Shown: positions 50,182-61,730, numbered from the stretch's first letter. The stretch: DNA of 64,000 nt from Sistotremastrum niveocremeum HHB9708 (GCA_001630475.1 KV419395.1:996753-1060752); one strand, 5' to 3'. A program made the numbers and translations. The notes: a model not told the origin generated them from the sequence alone.

Positions 50182-50820
50182 ATGCTCAACTACTACCATA
50201 CCCATCTCTTTACTCTAATTGCCCTCGTCGCTATGGCCGAGATGGGCCTCACGTCATTTCTGATCAATAGAGGGAACCTTCATGACACGTGGTTCAGCGC
50301 CCGCTACCATCATCTTTTGATTCTTGCACTCTTTAACTCTGTCTGGACAACAATATTTGCTTGGACTTATGTTATCTGGATATTGAATGGCGCCATGCAC
50401 CTATTTGCTAGTATAGCTGGGTCTGCTCTCTGGCTTCTGATCACAGCCATTCTTTGGGTATTCTTTCCCTATAGCAATTAATTTCCATTCCTTCTGACAA
50501 ATCTGACAGGGAACTGCTGGGGGAGTAATAGCGACCACTCGGGGTGGAGGTGACTGCAATGGGGATCCTCCTCTCACTCGGTTTGTGTATCATATTTTTA
50601 TGAAGGCCTTATGCTAATTGCTTATACAGTTGTCGCCAATCCATGACAGTCATGGCCCTTTGCTGGACCGAATTCGGCCTCTGTCTGCTCACCCTGTTTG
50701 CAGCTTGCATGTGGGTATCACGCAGTAGACGAGATTACGTACGTGCCTCTTCCATACATGTTTCGGCTGCGCTGACTGTCGCCTTGGCCTCAGCGAGGAG
50801 CCTACTATGTCCCCGCCTAA
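50182..50820 (+). CDS. Four-helix MARVEL-type membrane protein
   Basis: Small integral membrane protein with about four transmembrane segments (TLIALVAMAEMGLTSFL, YHHLLILALFNSVWTTIFAW, FASIAGSALWLLITAILW and FGLCLLTLFAACMWV). The spacing and the residues GTAGG, DCNGDPPLTRCRQSM and WTEFGLCLLT match MARVEL-like proteins common in mushroom-forming fungi. Four exons: the first ends at 50457 after ILW, and the last is short and encodes RGAYYVPA. The open frame that continues past the GTACGT donor is not used in this model. A role in membrane organisation is only a family-level guess. The start at 50182 was chosen because a hydrophobic helix begins soon after. Confidence 0.72.
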
Positions 50821-51202
50821 TTCGACATCCGCGGCCTGACATTACGCTTCTCGTCAGCATTTCCTTGATAGAAAAAATTGGAGGGGGCGATCATTGCTTC
50901 AGGTCCACCCCGGTGCACATGTCAAGGAAATGTGGCCTGGTCTCATGAGTGAATGAGATGTGACATTAAAACACTGTTTACGCTAATTATGGAGGACCAC
51001 ACTCTTTTTTTATTCCGGGATCCTGTATTAGATATACTTGTGCCGTCTCCTCCGTACCAGGATCTGTCCACAAACTCAGTCATTTGTTTATACACCTTGT
51101 GGGCGTCCTGTTCAGATTGGCGTCTAAAGTCAAGTAGGTACACACCTTGAAGTGGTTTATATCCATCGCCACCTACTGCAGTTCCTACACCACATCCAAC
51201 GT
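50821..51202. other. Intergenic stretch before RMT2
   Basis: 382 bp with no supportable gene; probable 3'UTR of the MARVEL-type gene and the RMT2 promoter. Confidence 0.4.
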
Positions 51203-52663
51203 ATGGTTTCCGGAGACGCGGAACAACGCGACGAACTTGACTTATTGGAAGACGCTGAACGTCTGATTTCTCTTATTCTTCACCGTGGCTCCCCATCGGA
51301 AATAAAATCGCTCATTGAACAAGAGGTACCACTGTGGTATCAAGATGACGAGGGAAATTCGGCTCTACATGCTGCCTGCTATGTTGAGAACGTAGAACTC
51401 GTCAGGTCGTTGATTGAGAAAGGGGCTGTTTGGAATGCGGGTAAGCTGCTTGACTGCGATACCAAAATACTGGATGATACTGAAATGCTTTCATTTTGAT
51501 CTGCCAGTCGATGCGCTAAGCAACACAGCGGCAGATATTGCACTGTCATTAAATAACACGGAATGTTATCGTCTCATACGTGATGCTGGCGTTCGTTCGG
51601 AATTTTTGCTCCTGATTTTGAGTTCACAAACTGCAGAAGAGGGAGAGCGTTCGACGATCCTTCGTAGCGTGGACAGTACCCCCGCTGGATCAACGGAGGC
51701 TTTCTTGAATACCAAACTCTTGTTCTCTCATGATGCCAACGGTCAGGAAGTTTGTTTGAGCGACGCGGGTAATGGTCAACAAGTCGGCGTCATGATGGGT
51801 TGGGAGAGAGAAATCAGTCAGCCCTAGATGTCATCTATTCATCGACGGCCAGTTCATGGATGACCTTCTAGTGGAAGAAACAGTCCGACGACTGTGCCCC
51901 TCTCATGCCCAACCAGGAATGAGAGTTTTGAATATTGGGTTCGGGCTTGGGATTGTACAGTTCACGCATCCTTCGACTAAGACTTTGTTACTGATGATTA
52001 ATTTTAGATAGACACTTTATTTGAAGAACTTCCTGTGCCCCCGAGCAGCCATGTTATCGTGGAACCTCATCCGGATGTCCTTCGATTTATGAGAGAGAAA
52101 GGTATGAAATCATGCATCTGACTACGCAGATAATTTGCTAGCAGCACGCCGATGAAATATAATATAGGATGGTACGAACGACCAAACGTCACTGTCTTCG
52201 AAGGCAAATGGCAAGACTTCGTGGAGTCGGAAAGGTTCCTCGAAGGCGGCGGTTTCGATGCCGTATACACCGACACTTTTTCCGAGAACTATGAAGGTGA
52301 GATATATGATATTAGCCCCAAAGCAAACTGAGCATCAAGCTCCCTAAGAATTGAAGAAGTTCTTTGAGTATCTTCCTGATCTGCTCAGTGGCCCAGATGC
52401 CGTTTTTAGTTTTTTCAACGGACTGGGTGCAACAAGTGAGCAGTCGATAATACCATCATCCCCAATCTAACGCTTTAATAGATGCAACCTTCTATGACGT
52501 TTATACTCAAGTTTCTGAGTTGCATCTCACAGAAATTGGGCTGTCGACAGAATGGTTCGATGTTGATGTTCGCAGCGCGATAGATCGATGGAGCGGCACG
52601 AGAGAATATTTTTCATTACCTATCTATCGAGGCCCTCTGTGTCGAATGCGCGAGATTGGTTGA
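51203..52663 (+). CDS. RMT2: Protein arginine N5-methyltransferase Rmt2
   Basis: Methylates the delta nitrogen of an arginine in ribosomal protein uL11 (Rpl12) in yeast. An N-terminal ankyrin-like unit (DEGNSALHAACYVENVELVR) precedes the catalytic part. The signatures WEREIM-EETVRRLC, GMRVLNIGFGLGIIDTLF, HVIVEPHPDVLRFM and FDAVYTDTFSENYE form the SAM-binding fold. It ends YSPI-type residues FSLPIYRGPLCRM, as in other Rmt2 proteins. The intron before EETVRRL uses the CTTCTAG acceptor, which restores the conserved E-I-M. The start at 51203 was preferred to the in-frame ATG at 51152 because the acidic N-terminus MVSGDAEQRDELDLLEDAER is typical. Ribosomal target is known only from yeast. Confidence 0.88.
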
Positions 52664-52942
52664 GAACCGGAGAGGAGCAATTTCTTCAAGAGAGAACAAC
52701 TTCATTAATGGAGAACAATTTCATTGTCGTCTCATGAGAACGTAATCCGCTCCAAACCTACACAGCGAAGATATGAGCTTTTGGTTACAGTAAGCCACCC
52801 TGATGTGCTCATTTGGGTATAACCTCAAGCAAGTGCTGAGATGAGTTTCTCAGCTAAAACTGACGAAACTAGAATGACCGTGCCCCGTCTCTACGCAATC
52901 TATCCACAAGCAAGAAACTCACTTTATCCAGATGAGAACCAA
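52664..52942. other. Convergent intergenic stretch between RMT2 and the DUF6593 gene
   Basis: 279 bp between converging stop codons; I see no gene or clear element. Confidence 0.4.
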
Positions 52943-53631
52943 TCATGTAGACAGAGCCTGGAAGCACTCACAGACGATAGCATCCAAGTCGGCCAGGCAT
53001 TCCGCGGCAACTTCTAGAGAGGCATGTTTTGACATGCGGAATACCATCATATGTCGATGGTGGCGATGGAAGGTTACAAGTGGAGTCTCCGGGGTTTCAT
53101 CTCGAACGAGCTAGAAAGAATGGTTTGAATACCTTCGGCTAGATCGTCTCACGGACCAACCTGAAGAGCACCTTTGACGACCAGCCATCTATAAAGTTTT
53201 CCATCCACGCCGGGGAACGTAGCTGATCTGGATGAATAAATCTGAGTCAAATGCAGAGCTAGGAAGTAATAGAACACACAGTGACTTGGAAACGGGTATC
53301 TTTATCCATTCGGAAGAGTTGCGAAATTCAGTAAAACCTTCAACCCAGTTGCAACGAATACGAGGCTCCGAATTATTCTTTCGTTCCACCTCTGCCAAGA
53401 GAGAAAGCTCTCTAGAATCGCTGTCGAGCCTTCTGCTGCGCAAGTAAATGAAAGAGCTGTTCGATAAGAAGAGGGTCGGTCAAACCTAAGCCGAGTCATA
53501 TTAGGATCCCAAGATTGGGTTCTGACTTCATAATATATAGCGTCGTTCTCAGATGCGATGGTATTGTTGCTCAAGCTATTAGTTGCCAGCTGAAGGAAGA
53601 TGGGCGAGGGCTTGGAAGGTGCGCGAGACAT
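52943..53631 (-). CDS. DUF6593-like basidiomycete protein
   Basis: Small protein of a family expanded in mushroom-forming fungi, function unknown. It begins MSRAPSKPSPIFLQLATNSL, then ENDAIYYEVRTQSWDPNMTR. After an intron comes RELSLLAEVERKNNSEPRIR. Another intron leads to SATFPGVDGKLYRWLVVKG, the typical DG-x-x-YRW segment, then TPLVTFHRHHR. The C-terminal end (ALST at 52943) is the least certain part, since a GTGAGT donor occurs just before it. The pattern of a strand-rich fold with a central DG-YRW motif supports the family. It is divergent from the SEC2-like gene. Confidence 0.62.
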
Positions 53632-53991
53632 GGTCGAAGAGCTAATGTCAGGAGCTCTCACACAGTAGAAGAGAGTGTCGTGGGCGAAAGACAAAGCCAA
53701 GGACGTTAAAGTTAGGACACTATAGTCGTGGGTATAATGCTATGCCCAACAGAGGACGTGCGAGCTGCCCACGAATCTGAGACTAGAGATTGGGTCATTC
53801 GTTTTCCACAGGGAAAAAAACAGAATATCCGGAAACAAGAGGAGCTTTTAGGAGAGCCGTGTGGCCTGTTGACTGGTTAGCAAGAGTGCAAGCAGCCGAC
53901 TGCACAGAGAGTACACGGCAAGATCGTCGGGTGTAGTGGCTTCAGCCTGGGAGCCCTTCGTCCCACGAACAACACATCCAGTCAGCTACGC
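53632..53991. promoter_or_regulatory. Divergent upstream region of the DUF6593 and SEC2-like genes
   Basis: 360 bp between opposite start codons. A run of seven A residues near 53813-53819 is the only simple feature. No motif named. Confidence 0.35.
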
Positions 53992-55112
53992 ATGTCAGAC
54001 CAATTGCCTCTTCGCACAGACAGTCTTGCCGCAACACGATCCGAGGCTCTGAGCACTACAATATCAGAGTCAGAAGAAATAATATCTGATGCACGACGCA
54101 TTCTAGAAGTCGGATCGCCAGAAGATGCTCAAGTGGCACTGGCACACATTATCGCCCTAGCTGAGGAACTCGTAGGTTTCTGTACTCTATAACATCGTGG
54201 CTCATATATGTATCGACCAAGTTATACCTCAGTCATCGCTGTTAGCAGCAGCCCACGCGTCCCAAGTCGAATTGGAGACGACCTTGACCGTCACCAAATC
54301 CAATCTTCAGCTGGCACTCGCGAACACTGAGATGTTGGAAGAGGCACTCAAGCGCGACAGTGGCGCGAAAAGTAAAGACATTGGTTGGCGACGATGGTCC
54401 GAACGCGAAGCTCTGCGTCGACGTGAAGGATCACTTGACGATGACAATATAAGGCCCAAGTCGGCACTCCCTGCACTCCAAAGTCGACCCCAATCGCCTA
54501 CCCCAAACTCGCCGACACCCTCGACCTCTTCTTCATTCCCTTCCAAACCTTCGTCTGCGACTGAAGACTCAGGTTTCTTCCGCTTCAGATTTCGCTCGAA
54601 CAATAATTCTCGTCCGGCTGCCGACGAGCCTCCAAATCCTCCAGGCACAGCACCCCCGTCCTTGAGCTTGACTTCTGCATCAGAACCCTCCCTTCCGCCT
54701 CTCGGCCCAAGCCAACGGGAACAAGAACTGACAGAACAGCTATTGGAACACAAAACCAAGTACGAGACTGCATGTAACGAGAAAGCAGCTCTCGAAGCCG
54801 AAGTCGAGTCGTTATCACAGGCACTTTTCGAAGAGGTATAGATTTCCCTAATTTACTTCGCATCGTAGAACTCACCTTGTCTTGCTCTAGGCTAACAAGA
54901 TGGTGGCGTCTGAGCGGCGGCGGCTGGCCGAAGCACAAGAGGAGCTTCGTATGGCCCTCGAGGAGAGAAATGCCATGAAAGGAACACTGCGATTCGTTGA
55001 GAGCGAGAATGATCGTCTGAAGCACGAGCTGATGCTACATTCAAGTACCGTGGCTGCTACAGACGTTCACGACAGCGATTCTACTCACACGATTCCGGCT
55101 TTTTCTGGATAA
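53992..55112 (+). CDS. SEC2: Sec2/Rabin8-type Rab guanine nucleotide exchange factor
   Basis: Predicted GEF for Sec4/Rab8 acting in polarised secretion. Three exons (53992-54171, 54233-54835, 54891-55112) give about 334 residues. A helical N-terminal region (LAATRSEALSTTISESEE) leads to HASQVELETTLTVTKSNLQL. A Ser/Pro-rich linker follows. The Sec2p coiled coil is at the end: CNEKAALEAEVESLSQALFE, EANKMVASERR, then LKHELML. The core L-E-x-E-V-E-x-L-S-x-x-L-F-E-E-A-N-K-M-V is diagnostic. The coil is split by an intron right before ANKMV. Compared with yeast Sec2 the C-terminal regulatory part is short, ending IPAFSG. Confidence 0.82.
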
Positions 55113-55386
55113 TGCTCGTTCGTACTAGTGCAGACGACACGTGTTTGTCCATGATCATTCTCAAATCCCGCTGATTTTACCATGATTTGTCGAGCATCCA
55201 TTCAATTAGTCATACACAGGCACACCGCATGAGCTATGTAACATTCATGCCGGTGTGCAACACACAATGCAAAGCTAACAAAAAATGAAAGGTTGGATAA
55301 GTAAAGCAACAACAAGAGAAGAATGGAAAAAGTAAAAGACAGTAAGATAATTTCACGTTGGAGAATGGAGAAAATGTGCGAGACAA
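55113..55386. other. Convergent intergenic stretch between the SEC2-like and PWWP genes
   Basis: 274 bp between converging stop codons, AT-rich and A-rich on the plus strand, consistent with two 3'UTRs. No gene seen. Confidence 0.4.
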
Positions 55387-56774
55387 TTACTCATGGGACA
55401 TATCAACATCCTGTTTCTCTTGACCCTCTGATGGAGCTGCTCCGTTTGCGACGCTGGTAGGTTTCTCTTCCACCTCCATGGTAAGATCACCTGCGCTTGC
55501 CCCGTTGACGCCGCTAGCCTCGAGGCTTCCTGGGGCTTTGGAAGGATCGACCATTTTATGCCATTTCTCCACCAACTGTTGGGCACGGGAACGAATTTTG
55601 AATTCGTCATCTCGAGGGACTTTGCTCGCATCTAAGGCCGCGATGTGACGCATGACCTTGCCAATTTTGGAGAACTGTTCAATTGTCACAATCGGATCAC
55701 TGGATATACGGCATGACGGAAAGTACCTGAAGGTATTTCACCGAGAGATTTTCATAGTTCTCAACTGTGGTGAATAACTGATCGAATTGAGGCATATCCT
55801 TTGCACAGGTTCAGTTTGAGAATGGGACGATGACAGCACGGTCTTACTTCAGGTCTTGCGACTACTTTTCCCAAAAAGCTACGCTGGAGCTTATGTCTCC
55901 AGTCTTTCACCTTCAAAGCCTCAGGATCCTTCAACATCTCTGTGATTGGATCAGCGCGAGGACTCGAAGAATGACCAAAACTGACCACTATCTTCCCCTT
56001 TGTCGTCATCGTCCTTGTCCCTCTTCTGACGCTTGGCCGAAGGGTTCTTGGAGGCATCATCGTCACCGCCGTCTTCCGATTCCACATTGTCCCCGCCTTT
56101 CTTCCTCTTATTGGACTCTTTTTTCTTCTTATCCGCGTTCTCGTTGGCGTCCTTCTTCTTCTTTGGTTTCGACTTGGCTTCTGGTTCTCGCTTTTTCTTA
56201 GCCTTAGGCTTTTTCTCACCGTCCTCGTCGGCTTCACCGTCTTGCTCTCCTTCCAGTTCATCAATCTCGGCATCGGCCTCAGCTTCTTCGTCATCGACGC
56301 GCTGGGCCTCTCGTTCTGCCTCCCAAGCCTCTGGATTGAGGGCAATTTGGTATCCCTTGAGGAGGTCTCCTGACTTCTTGTGGGGCTCGCTGATGTACGC
56401 CTCAATCTCATGCTTCTGGAGGAGCGAGAGGTCTTTGGCGATGGCCCAGGAGCTAGCACGCCTCAGATGAAGCACGAAGGAGTCAAACATCAATACGTAC
56501 TAGTCCCCTGCCGGGAAGAATCGAACGCAGTAGAAGGTATTTTTCTTGTTATTGGGTCGTTCTTTCGCGACTTGCTTAGGCGTATCGGTTGGATCTACAA
56601 TCTGAAGCGAGTTAACGACGCGTCAGAGAATATTGACGGAGAACAAGTAAACGGAAGACGACGAACCTGGGCGGGCCAAGGTGGATATCCGCGGATCTTG
56701 GCTAACACGACATCCTTGACTTTGTAGTTGTGGATAGGCTCAGAAGTCTTCTCCTTTGGTGCCTTTTTACTCAT
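55387..56774 (-). CDS. PWWP-domain chromatin protein (LEDGF/HDGF-like)
   Basis: Predicted reader of methylated histone H3 tails. The N-terminus MSKKAPKEKTSEPIHNYKVK leads to DVVLAKIRGYPPWPAQ, the PWWP motif, and KNTFYCVRFFPAGDYSWA, which with W and Y residues forms the aromatic cage. A long Lys/Glu-rich disordered stretch follows (KKPKAKKKREPEAKSKPKKK). After it, DPEALKVKDWRHKLQRSFLG and MPQFDQLFTTVENYE, FSKIGKVMRHIAALD resemble the TFIIS-N/integrase-binding-type helical bundle of LEDGF. The C-terminal tail is acidic. Small introns split it, one using donor GTGGTC. The start codon overlaps the putative end of a doubtful upstream reading frame. Confidence 0.82.
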
Positions 56775-57871
56775 TTGACGCGTAGGTGAGAAGGAGGATG
56801 AGGGAAGGCCGCCGTTCTTCGGTGACCAAGATGGTGGATTGGGAGAGGACGAAATTCAAAGTCCGCCCAACGTCGAACTGATGGTCCGTGCGGCGTCCGT
56901 GACAGAGAAAAGTCCCGCGATCTTGCAGACGATGCAATGCATTCTTTGACAGACTCGCTGGTCCGTCCATAGAGGAGTGGTTTATGACAGATTTTCCAAG
57001 ATCGGTCAAGGTCGCTACTGTGAGGAATTGTGAGCCAATAATTCGATATAAGGGGTATGTTTACTCACCCACGGCTCCACGCAGACGCAGCCATATGTCC
57101 CAAGAGATGGTAGTACAGTTGTTTATCGAAACTAGAGTCAACTGAGCACCTGCACGACGTTGAAAAATGACTCGAGGAGCCTACCTTCGTCAAAAATAGA
57201 TCCTTATCCGGAAGAATGACCTGGGGCCCGACATTAAGTCGGATACCTTGAAAACGATGATACATAAGGCCCGGGGTATACATTTTCGTGTTCAATGCCA
57301 CTCTGGCTTGAAATCAAGATGCGGACCGCGCACGAGCCCGAAATCAGAGCCTTCGACCCTGCGAATCTCAGGGAGGTGGATAGCGACGGACTGAGAGCTT
57401 CGATATTCGCTTCATCCTTTTCAGTCCATTAGAATTCCTGGACTGAATTTTTTTCACGGGCTGGGGCAGTGCAGACTGCTCAGAGCTTACGAAATCAAGC
57501 AGAGAAGTCCCGTTCATAGACGCAATGTATCCTTGGGAGTTAGACAGGCACGGTAAGATGAGAGATGCGCCAGATTGGCATCGAAGACGACTCCGAATGC
57601 GTACATGGTGGTTGTTGGAAAGATTGAAGTTGCCGGTCGGTCCTTGGGAGCTCTTTGGTCGAGTTTACGGATCCTTGAATGCGTCAACCGCGCTTCGCTT
57701 TCCCAAAACTCGAAACAGAACCTCATTTTCATTTCTCAACGACAGCCCCGGGAACAACAGTCTACACGAGACATACAAGAGCATCACCATCCAGCACAGA
57801 CGACAATAAATCCGTCGGCTCTGTCCCTTTGAGTGCCACTGCTTTTCGATCTCCGTCTCCATCCCTGAGCC
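56775..57871. other. Intergenic stretch with one doubtful minus-strand reading frame
   Basis: About 1.1 kb between the divergent PWWP and MMTAG2-like genes. On the minus strand, from an ATG near 57283 (MYTPGLMYHRFQGIRL), frames can be joined through two introns (donors GTAGGC and GTGAGT) to a stop that overlaps the PWWP start. Two different phases can be chosen and neither product resembles a family I know. I therefore do not call a gene. It may be the PWWP leader or a small unrecognised gene. Confidence 0.35.
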
Positions 57872-58679
57872 ATGTATGAACCTATCAGAGGTGGAACTCG
57901 AGGTGGCCATGCGGAATTCAAGTGGACCGATGTATCTGCAGACAAGGATCGCGAGGTATTTATCTCTACATACGGTTTCTTACAGTGGTGATCAACTTTA
58001 AACAGAACTACATTGGACATTCAATCAACGCGCCGACTGGTCGTTGGCAGAAGAATAAAGACATCCATTGGTATAACCGGGACATAGACCGAACTGAAGC
58101 AGAACGCCTGGAAGAAATACGCAGGATCAAAGAGGCCGAAGAAGATGCGTTAGCTATGGCACTGTGAGTGATCTATGTGCCCTCAGTCTGTGTACGCTGA
58201 CCACAGGCAACAGAGGTTTCAAACCTACTGTACGACCCAATGCACAAATACCAGATCAAGACTCCAAAGCAGATGAACCAAATCCTAATCCAGACGAAGA
58301 AGAGGAAAAAAGACGGAAAGCAGAGAAGAGAGAGAGGAAGGAACGGAAAAGACAGGAGAAGGAGAAACGAAGGGAGGCAAAAGCAAAACATCGTTCGAAA
58401 TCTTCTAGAGAGCGACACAGGTCACGGACGAGGTCGAGATCGAGGTCGAGACATCTCTCGGAGGTGGCCCATGGTCAGCGAAGACGCTCGAGGTCGCGCA
58501 CGCGTTCACGGTCGCGAGATGGACACCGTCGTTCCGAGTCGCCTCCTCGCGAAAGGCGACGAGAAAGGGAGGCCGTTTATGCAAGGGAGCACTACCGACG
58601 CTCACGATCACCTGTTCGCCTTCCCGACGAGCGTGACAGGCATCCGCTGGAGTCTCAGTCGCGAAATTGGGGACGATAG
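57872..58679 (+). CDS. MMTAG2-like nuclear protein with Arg/Ser-rich tail
   Basis: Homologue of the multiple-myeloma tumour-associated protein 2 family, molecular role unclear. Three exons (57872-57955, 58006-58163, 58214-58679) give about 235 residues. The conserved N-terminal block reads MYEPIRGGTRGGHAEFKW, then DKDRENYIGHSINAPTGRWQ, then KDIHWYNRD. A charged helix (EAERLEEIRRIKEAEED) follows, then GFKPTVRPN. The tail is a Lys/Glu region followed by RS-type repeats (SRTRSRSRSRHLSE and SRSRTRSRSRDG), suggesting a nuclear, splicing-related role. The start codon is fixed by the near-invariant N-terminus. The third exon uses the second of two nearby AG acceptors to keep GFKP in frame. Confidence 0.85.
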
Positions 58680-58796
58680 GAACCGATGTACATTATTTTT
58701 GTATTTTTAGAGAGCAAAGGAGTCTGGGTTGAAAGCTTCGGCCCCGACGCTGAGAGCCGAGTTTGTTTCTTGACTCCCCGCTTCTTTCGACCATCC

Positions 58797-59542
58797 ATGA
58801 TGAATGTACCTGCTCTCCGTGGCGACAAGAGCGGTGCCTTTCGCGTGCACGTCGTTGGAAATAGTGGTGCTGGTATGCCTCGTTATCGCCTCGAGGGTGT
58901 CGTCTAATGTGCTCCATGTAGGCAAGGTACAGTGGAGCCGTAAATATGTATGACGATGGTCTCCACATTGCGAGTCTAGTCTACGTTGGGTGCACACATT
59001 GCGGCACGACTCAATGTTCCGTTCATTGCCCTAGACCACTACGGGTGGCAACCCAGCTGGGTCGAGACTGACGTCGCCGACTTTCGTGCACGCGTCGGGG
59101 CCAAGCTCGCGGAAGACCCGAAAGGATGGGTTGTGGATGGCGTATATAGTAAGAAACTCGGTTTCATGGTGGAGCAGCAGGCTACAGACATTATATGCAA
59201 TGACCCTTTCGCTTGACTATTTGAAATCACTACGTCTGACAATTATGAGCAGGGCTCGATCCACCCTTTCCTCTGCTCTTCTGGAGACTTTTTCTCAGGA
59301 CTATAGGCCGTATCATTGGGACATCCCCGCCCTGCGCTCCAGGATGCGACGAAAGCCTCCGCCAGACTTTCTTGTCCAAGGACAGTATACTCTGGTGGGC
59401 GATCAGTGTGCACCGCAAACTACGTCGTCGATTGCACACGATGATGGAAGCAGACGATAGAGTTCAGAGGATCGGTGGTTGGGGTGGCCAGCTCCAACGC
59501 TGGCTCTCCAGGCTCGAGGGGCAGATACGTCAACGAGCATGA
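58797..59542 (+). CDS. P-loop kinase-like protein (adenylate kinase/shikimate kinase-type fold)
   Basis: Small P-loop NTPase of unknown substrate. Four exons (58797-58872, 58922-58926, 58980-59196, 59253-59542) sum to 588 nt (195 residues) with phase closed. The Walker A loop VVGNSGAGKST is assembled from three exons: the Gly-Lys comes from a 5-nt exon (GCAAG). The next exon gives LGAHIAARLNVPFIALDHYG, WQPSWVE and GWVVDGVYSK. The last exon, reached through a GC-donor intron (59197-59252), gives the W-L-D-P-P segment and FWRLFLRTIGRIIG, typical of this uncharacterised bacterial/fungal topology-modulation-like family. Two adjacent ATGs exist at 58797 and 58800. Confidence 0.78.
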
Positions 59543-59618
59543 CATCACACTTTCTAGTTGCATATAATACCCTCCCTATATGCTGCGTGTGTCTATCACT
59601 ACTCCAATCTAATCCATT

Positions 59619-60189
59619 ATGCCTCTCTTCGGTCACCGCAAAGACACGTCTCCTTCTCCCCCTCCCCCTCCCCCCGTCGAAGAGCCCAAGAGCCATGGAC
59701 TCTTCTCTCGTCATCGTAACACTTCCGTCGAGAGGAACGAACCTCCAGTTGCTCAGCAACAACAGGCCAATACGTCTCGCTCAGGCAGCATCTTTTCCCG
59801 TCGTTCCGATGTCTCCAACACACAGTTGAATAACAACAACAATAACGACCATTACCACGACCCTTCCATACTCGCAGCACGCGACCGTGTCCACTCTGCA
59901 GAGACTGCGGAGTCGGAGGCCGACAAGGCTTTGGACATGGCAAGACGAGCAGTCAAAGAAGCTCGTCAACACGTGAAGAACCTTGAGCGCGAAGCTGAGA
60001 TGGAGTCAGTCCTAAATTTCTGTCCGGATGTTTTATCATACTGATTATTCTGCAGAGCTCGCCGAGCAAAGGCCAAACAAGCCGAATCTCGCCTTATCTC
60101 CAAAGACGCCAGATCCCTCGGTCGTATGTATCTTTACTTCGTACACTGAACGTCTCTGACTGTGATGTGTAGGTTATGGCCCCATGTAA
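59619..60189 (+). CDS. Small coiled-coil protein common in mushroom-forming fungi
   Basis: No known domain. Three exons (59619-60004, 60056-60123, 60173-60189) give 156 residues; the last coding exon is 17 nt. The N-terminal half is a low-complexity region with a Pro run and Asn run. The C-terminal half is an amphipathic helix: ADKALDMARRAVKEARQHVK, NLEREAEMEARRAKAKQAES. The end KDARSLGRYGPM resembles the short conserved tail (SLGRH...) that I recall in related basidiomycete proteins. No signal peptide or membrane helix. The function is unknown. Confidence 0.65.
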
Positions 60190-60345
60190 AGCTCTCTACG
60201 AACCATTCACTAAGATACCCGGGCCTCATAACCCAATTTTTGCAATTTATAATTTGTCCAGTTGGATATATACTAGTCCAGTAATCATGATATGAAATAC
60301 GATGCGTTTCTCGTGCAAAACATTGGCCAGACGTCTCATAGAACA

Positions 60346-61595
60346 TCAGTGATGTACACCGACTCCCGGACCCGTGAGGGTACTAGGGAGTGGCCCCGTT
60401 CCAGCACCATACAAGAAACTGATACTGCCGGCGATGACCACAATCAAGAAGATGGTAGTACCCGCCAGAAGAGTGGTAGGGACACTCAAATCTTTTCTCT
60501 CGCAAGCCTCACCGGCCCAATATTGAGTCCTGCCTTTGTCATCTTTTGTCGCTCCGCAAGCACAGACAAAGCACGACCGTGTTGAGGCCGTACGCGTCAT
60601 ATTTGTGCAGGCTCCATGTCCGTAACACGAATAGGTGCTGTTTTGGCATGACTCAAGTGAGGTATAGCACGTCGAAGTCGAATAGAATGGCTCCTGGGGT
60701 ACGGGGAGGGAGGATGGAACTGACGGCAGAGGAGACTGGGCTGGTGGCTCTACACGCTTCTGCAAGGAGGACGTGGAGGGTGGTGACACAACCAGAGCAA
60801 TCCGTACATTATTGGAAACGGCCTAAAGTGCCTGTCAGTTTGTCGTCTGTTACAAGGCAGCAAAAGGACGTACACTCTCAAGCGCCGCTTTCAAGGCCGC
60901 AACGCATGTCTGATATTCCAGACTCTGCTCTCCAAGTTCTTTCCGGATGTCATCCAAACCGTGTATAATATATGCTCCGAAGGAATCCCGTCCACTCTGC
61001 TGCTCGTCCAAGAAATCGACGAGAGGCGTCAATTCTCGTAGGAAATTCTCCACGCTAGGCGAATTTGATGTACTGAGAATATCGAGGGTACGACTGTAGG
61101 AGGCGTCGCCTGAAGTGTGCTCGCCAAAGTACGAGAAGACTGCGGAATAAATGAGCTTGGCTCGGGATAGGAAGTTGGAAAAGAGTGTTCGAATTTGTGC
61201 CAGGACATCGAGAGAGAGATTTTGGAATGAGTGAGAGAGGTGTAGGGATTCGGGGATGAATTCTGTCTGATTATTAGGCAGAATAACAAGCAGCGGCCTC
61301 ATTAGAGCTTACCGCGTTGAGAGTTCTCGTCCGCCACAACCTCCAGTAGCAGAGCAGACTGTAAGCCCTGCCCTACAAATTCCATTGGTCCGGACTCGAA
61401 GAGGTCATCGTCATACTCCTGATCCAGTACGTCGAAAGCTTCGATGTGCAAGTGCTGCGCCAAGACGCGGTCGACGTGCGCAACAGTACCAACAGATGAA
61501 GCTGAAGGCGCCGGGTGAAGGAATAGCTGTTGCGCACTTGCCAGTGACAGCAGTGTCGGCGCGATAAGTAATGGGTTCAATAGTCTTGACTTCAT
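60346..61595 (-). CDS. DUF3844 (Vps3844-like) ER/vacuolar sorting membrane protein
   Basis: Type I membrane protein of the secretory pathway. A signal peptide (MKSRLLNPLLIAPTLLSLAS, start fixed by this) is followed by a lumenal domain with DSFGAYIIHGLDDIRKELGE. The C-terminal DUF3844 block contains CYTSLESCQNSTYSCYGHG, then CTNMTRTASTRSCFVCACG, a cysteine-rich EGF-like unit, then QYWAGEACERKDLSVP. One transmembrane segment (TTLLAGTTIFLIVVIAGSIS) and a short tail end the protein. Three exons are inferred; the first intron joins NSQR to EFIPESLHL using the second of two AG acceptors. A function in vacuolar sorting is family-level inference. Confidence 0.82.
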
Positions 61596-61730
61596 CTTCG
61601 AAGACACAAGCGTCGTAGCTGGTATTTACGCTTGTTGAGTCAGGGTCGTCTCCGGTCACTCAACTGCGTAGGGTGAAGGAGCCGAGTTTCGGCATCAGAC
61701 TTGCATTAAGTATAGTATATATTGTATGTT

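Noticed and set aside
55951-56470. Long plus-strand frames opposite the PWWP gene, one looking like a hydrophobic membrane protein.
   Set aside because: They are the complement of Lys/Glu-rich codons, which always yields Phe/Leu/Ser-rich antisense frames.
57525-57832. Open frames upstream of the MMTAG2-like gene.
   Set aside because: No recognisable domain, competing frames and no convincing splice join to the conserved exon; more likely leader or promoter.
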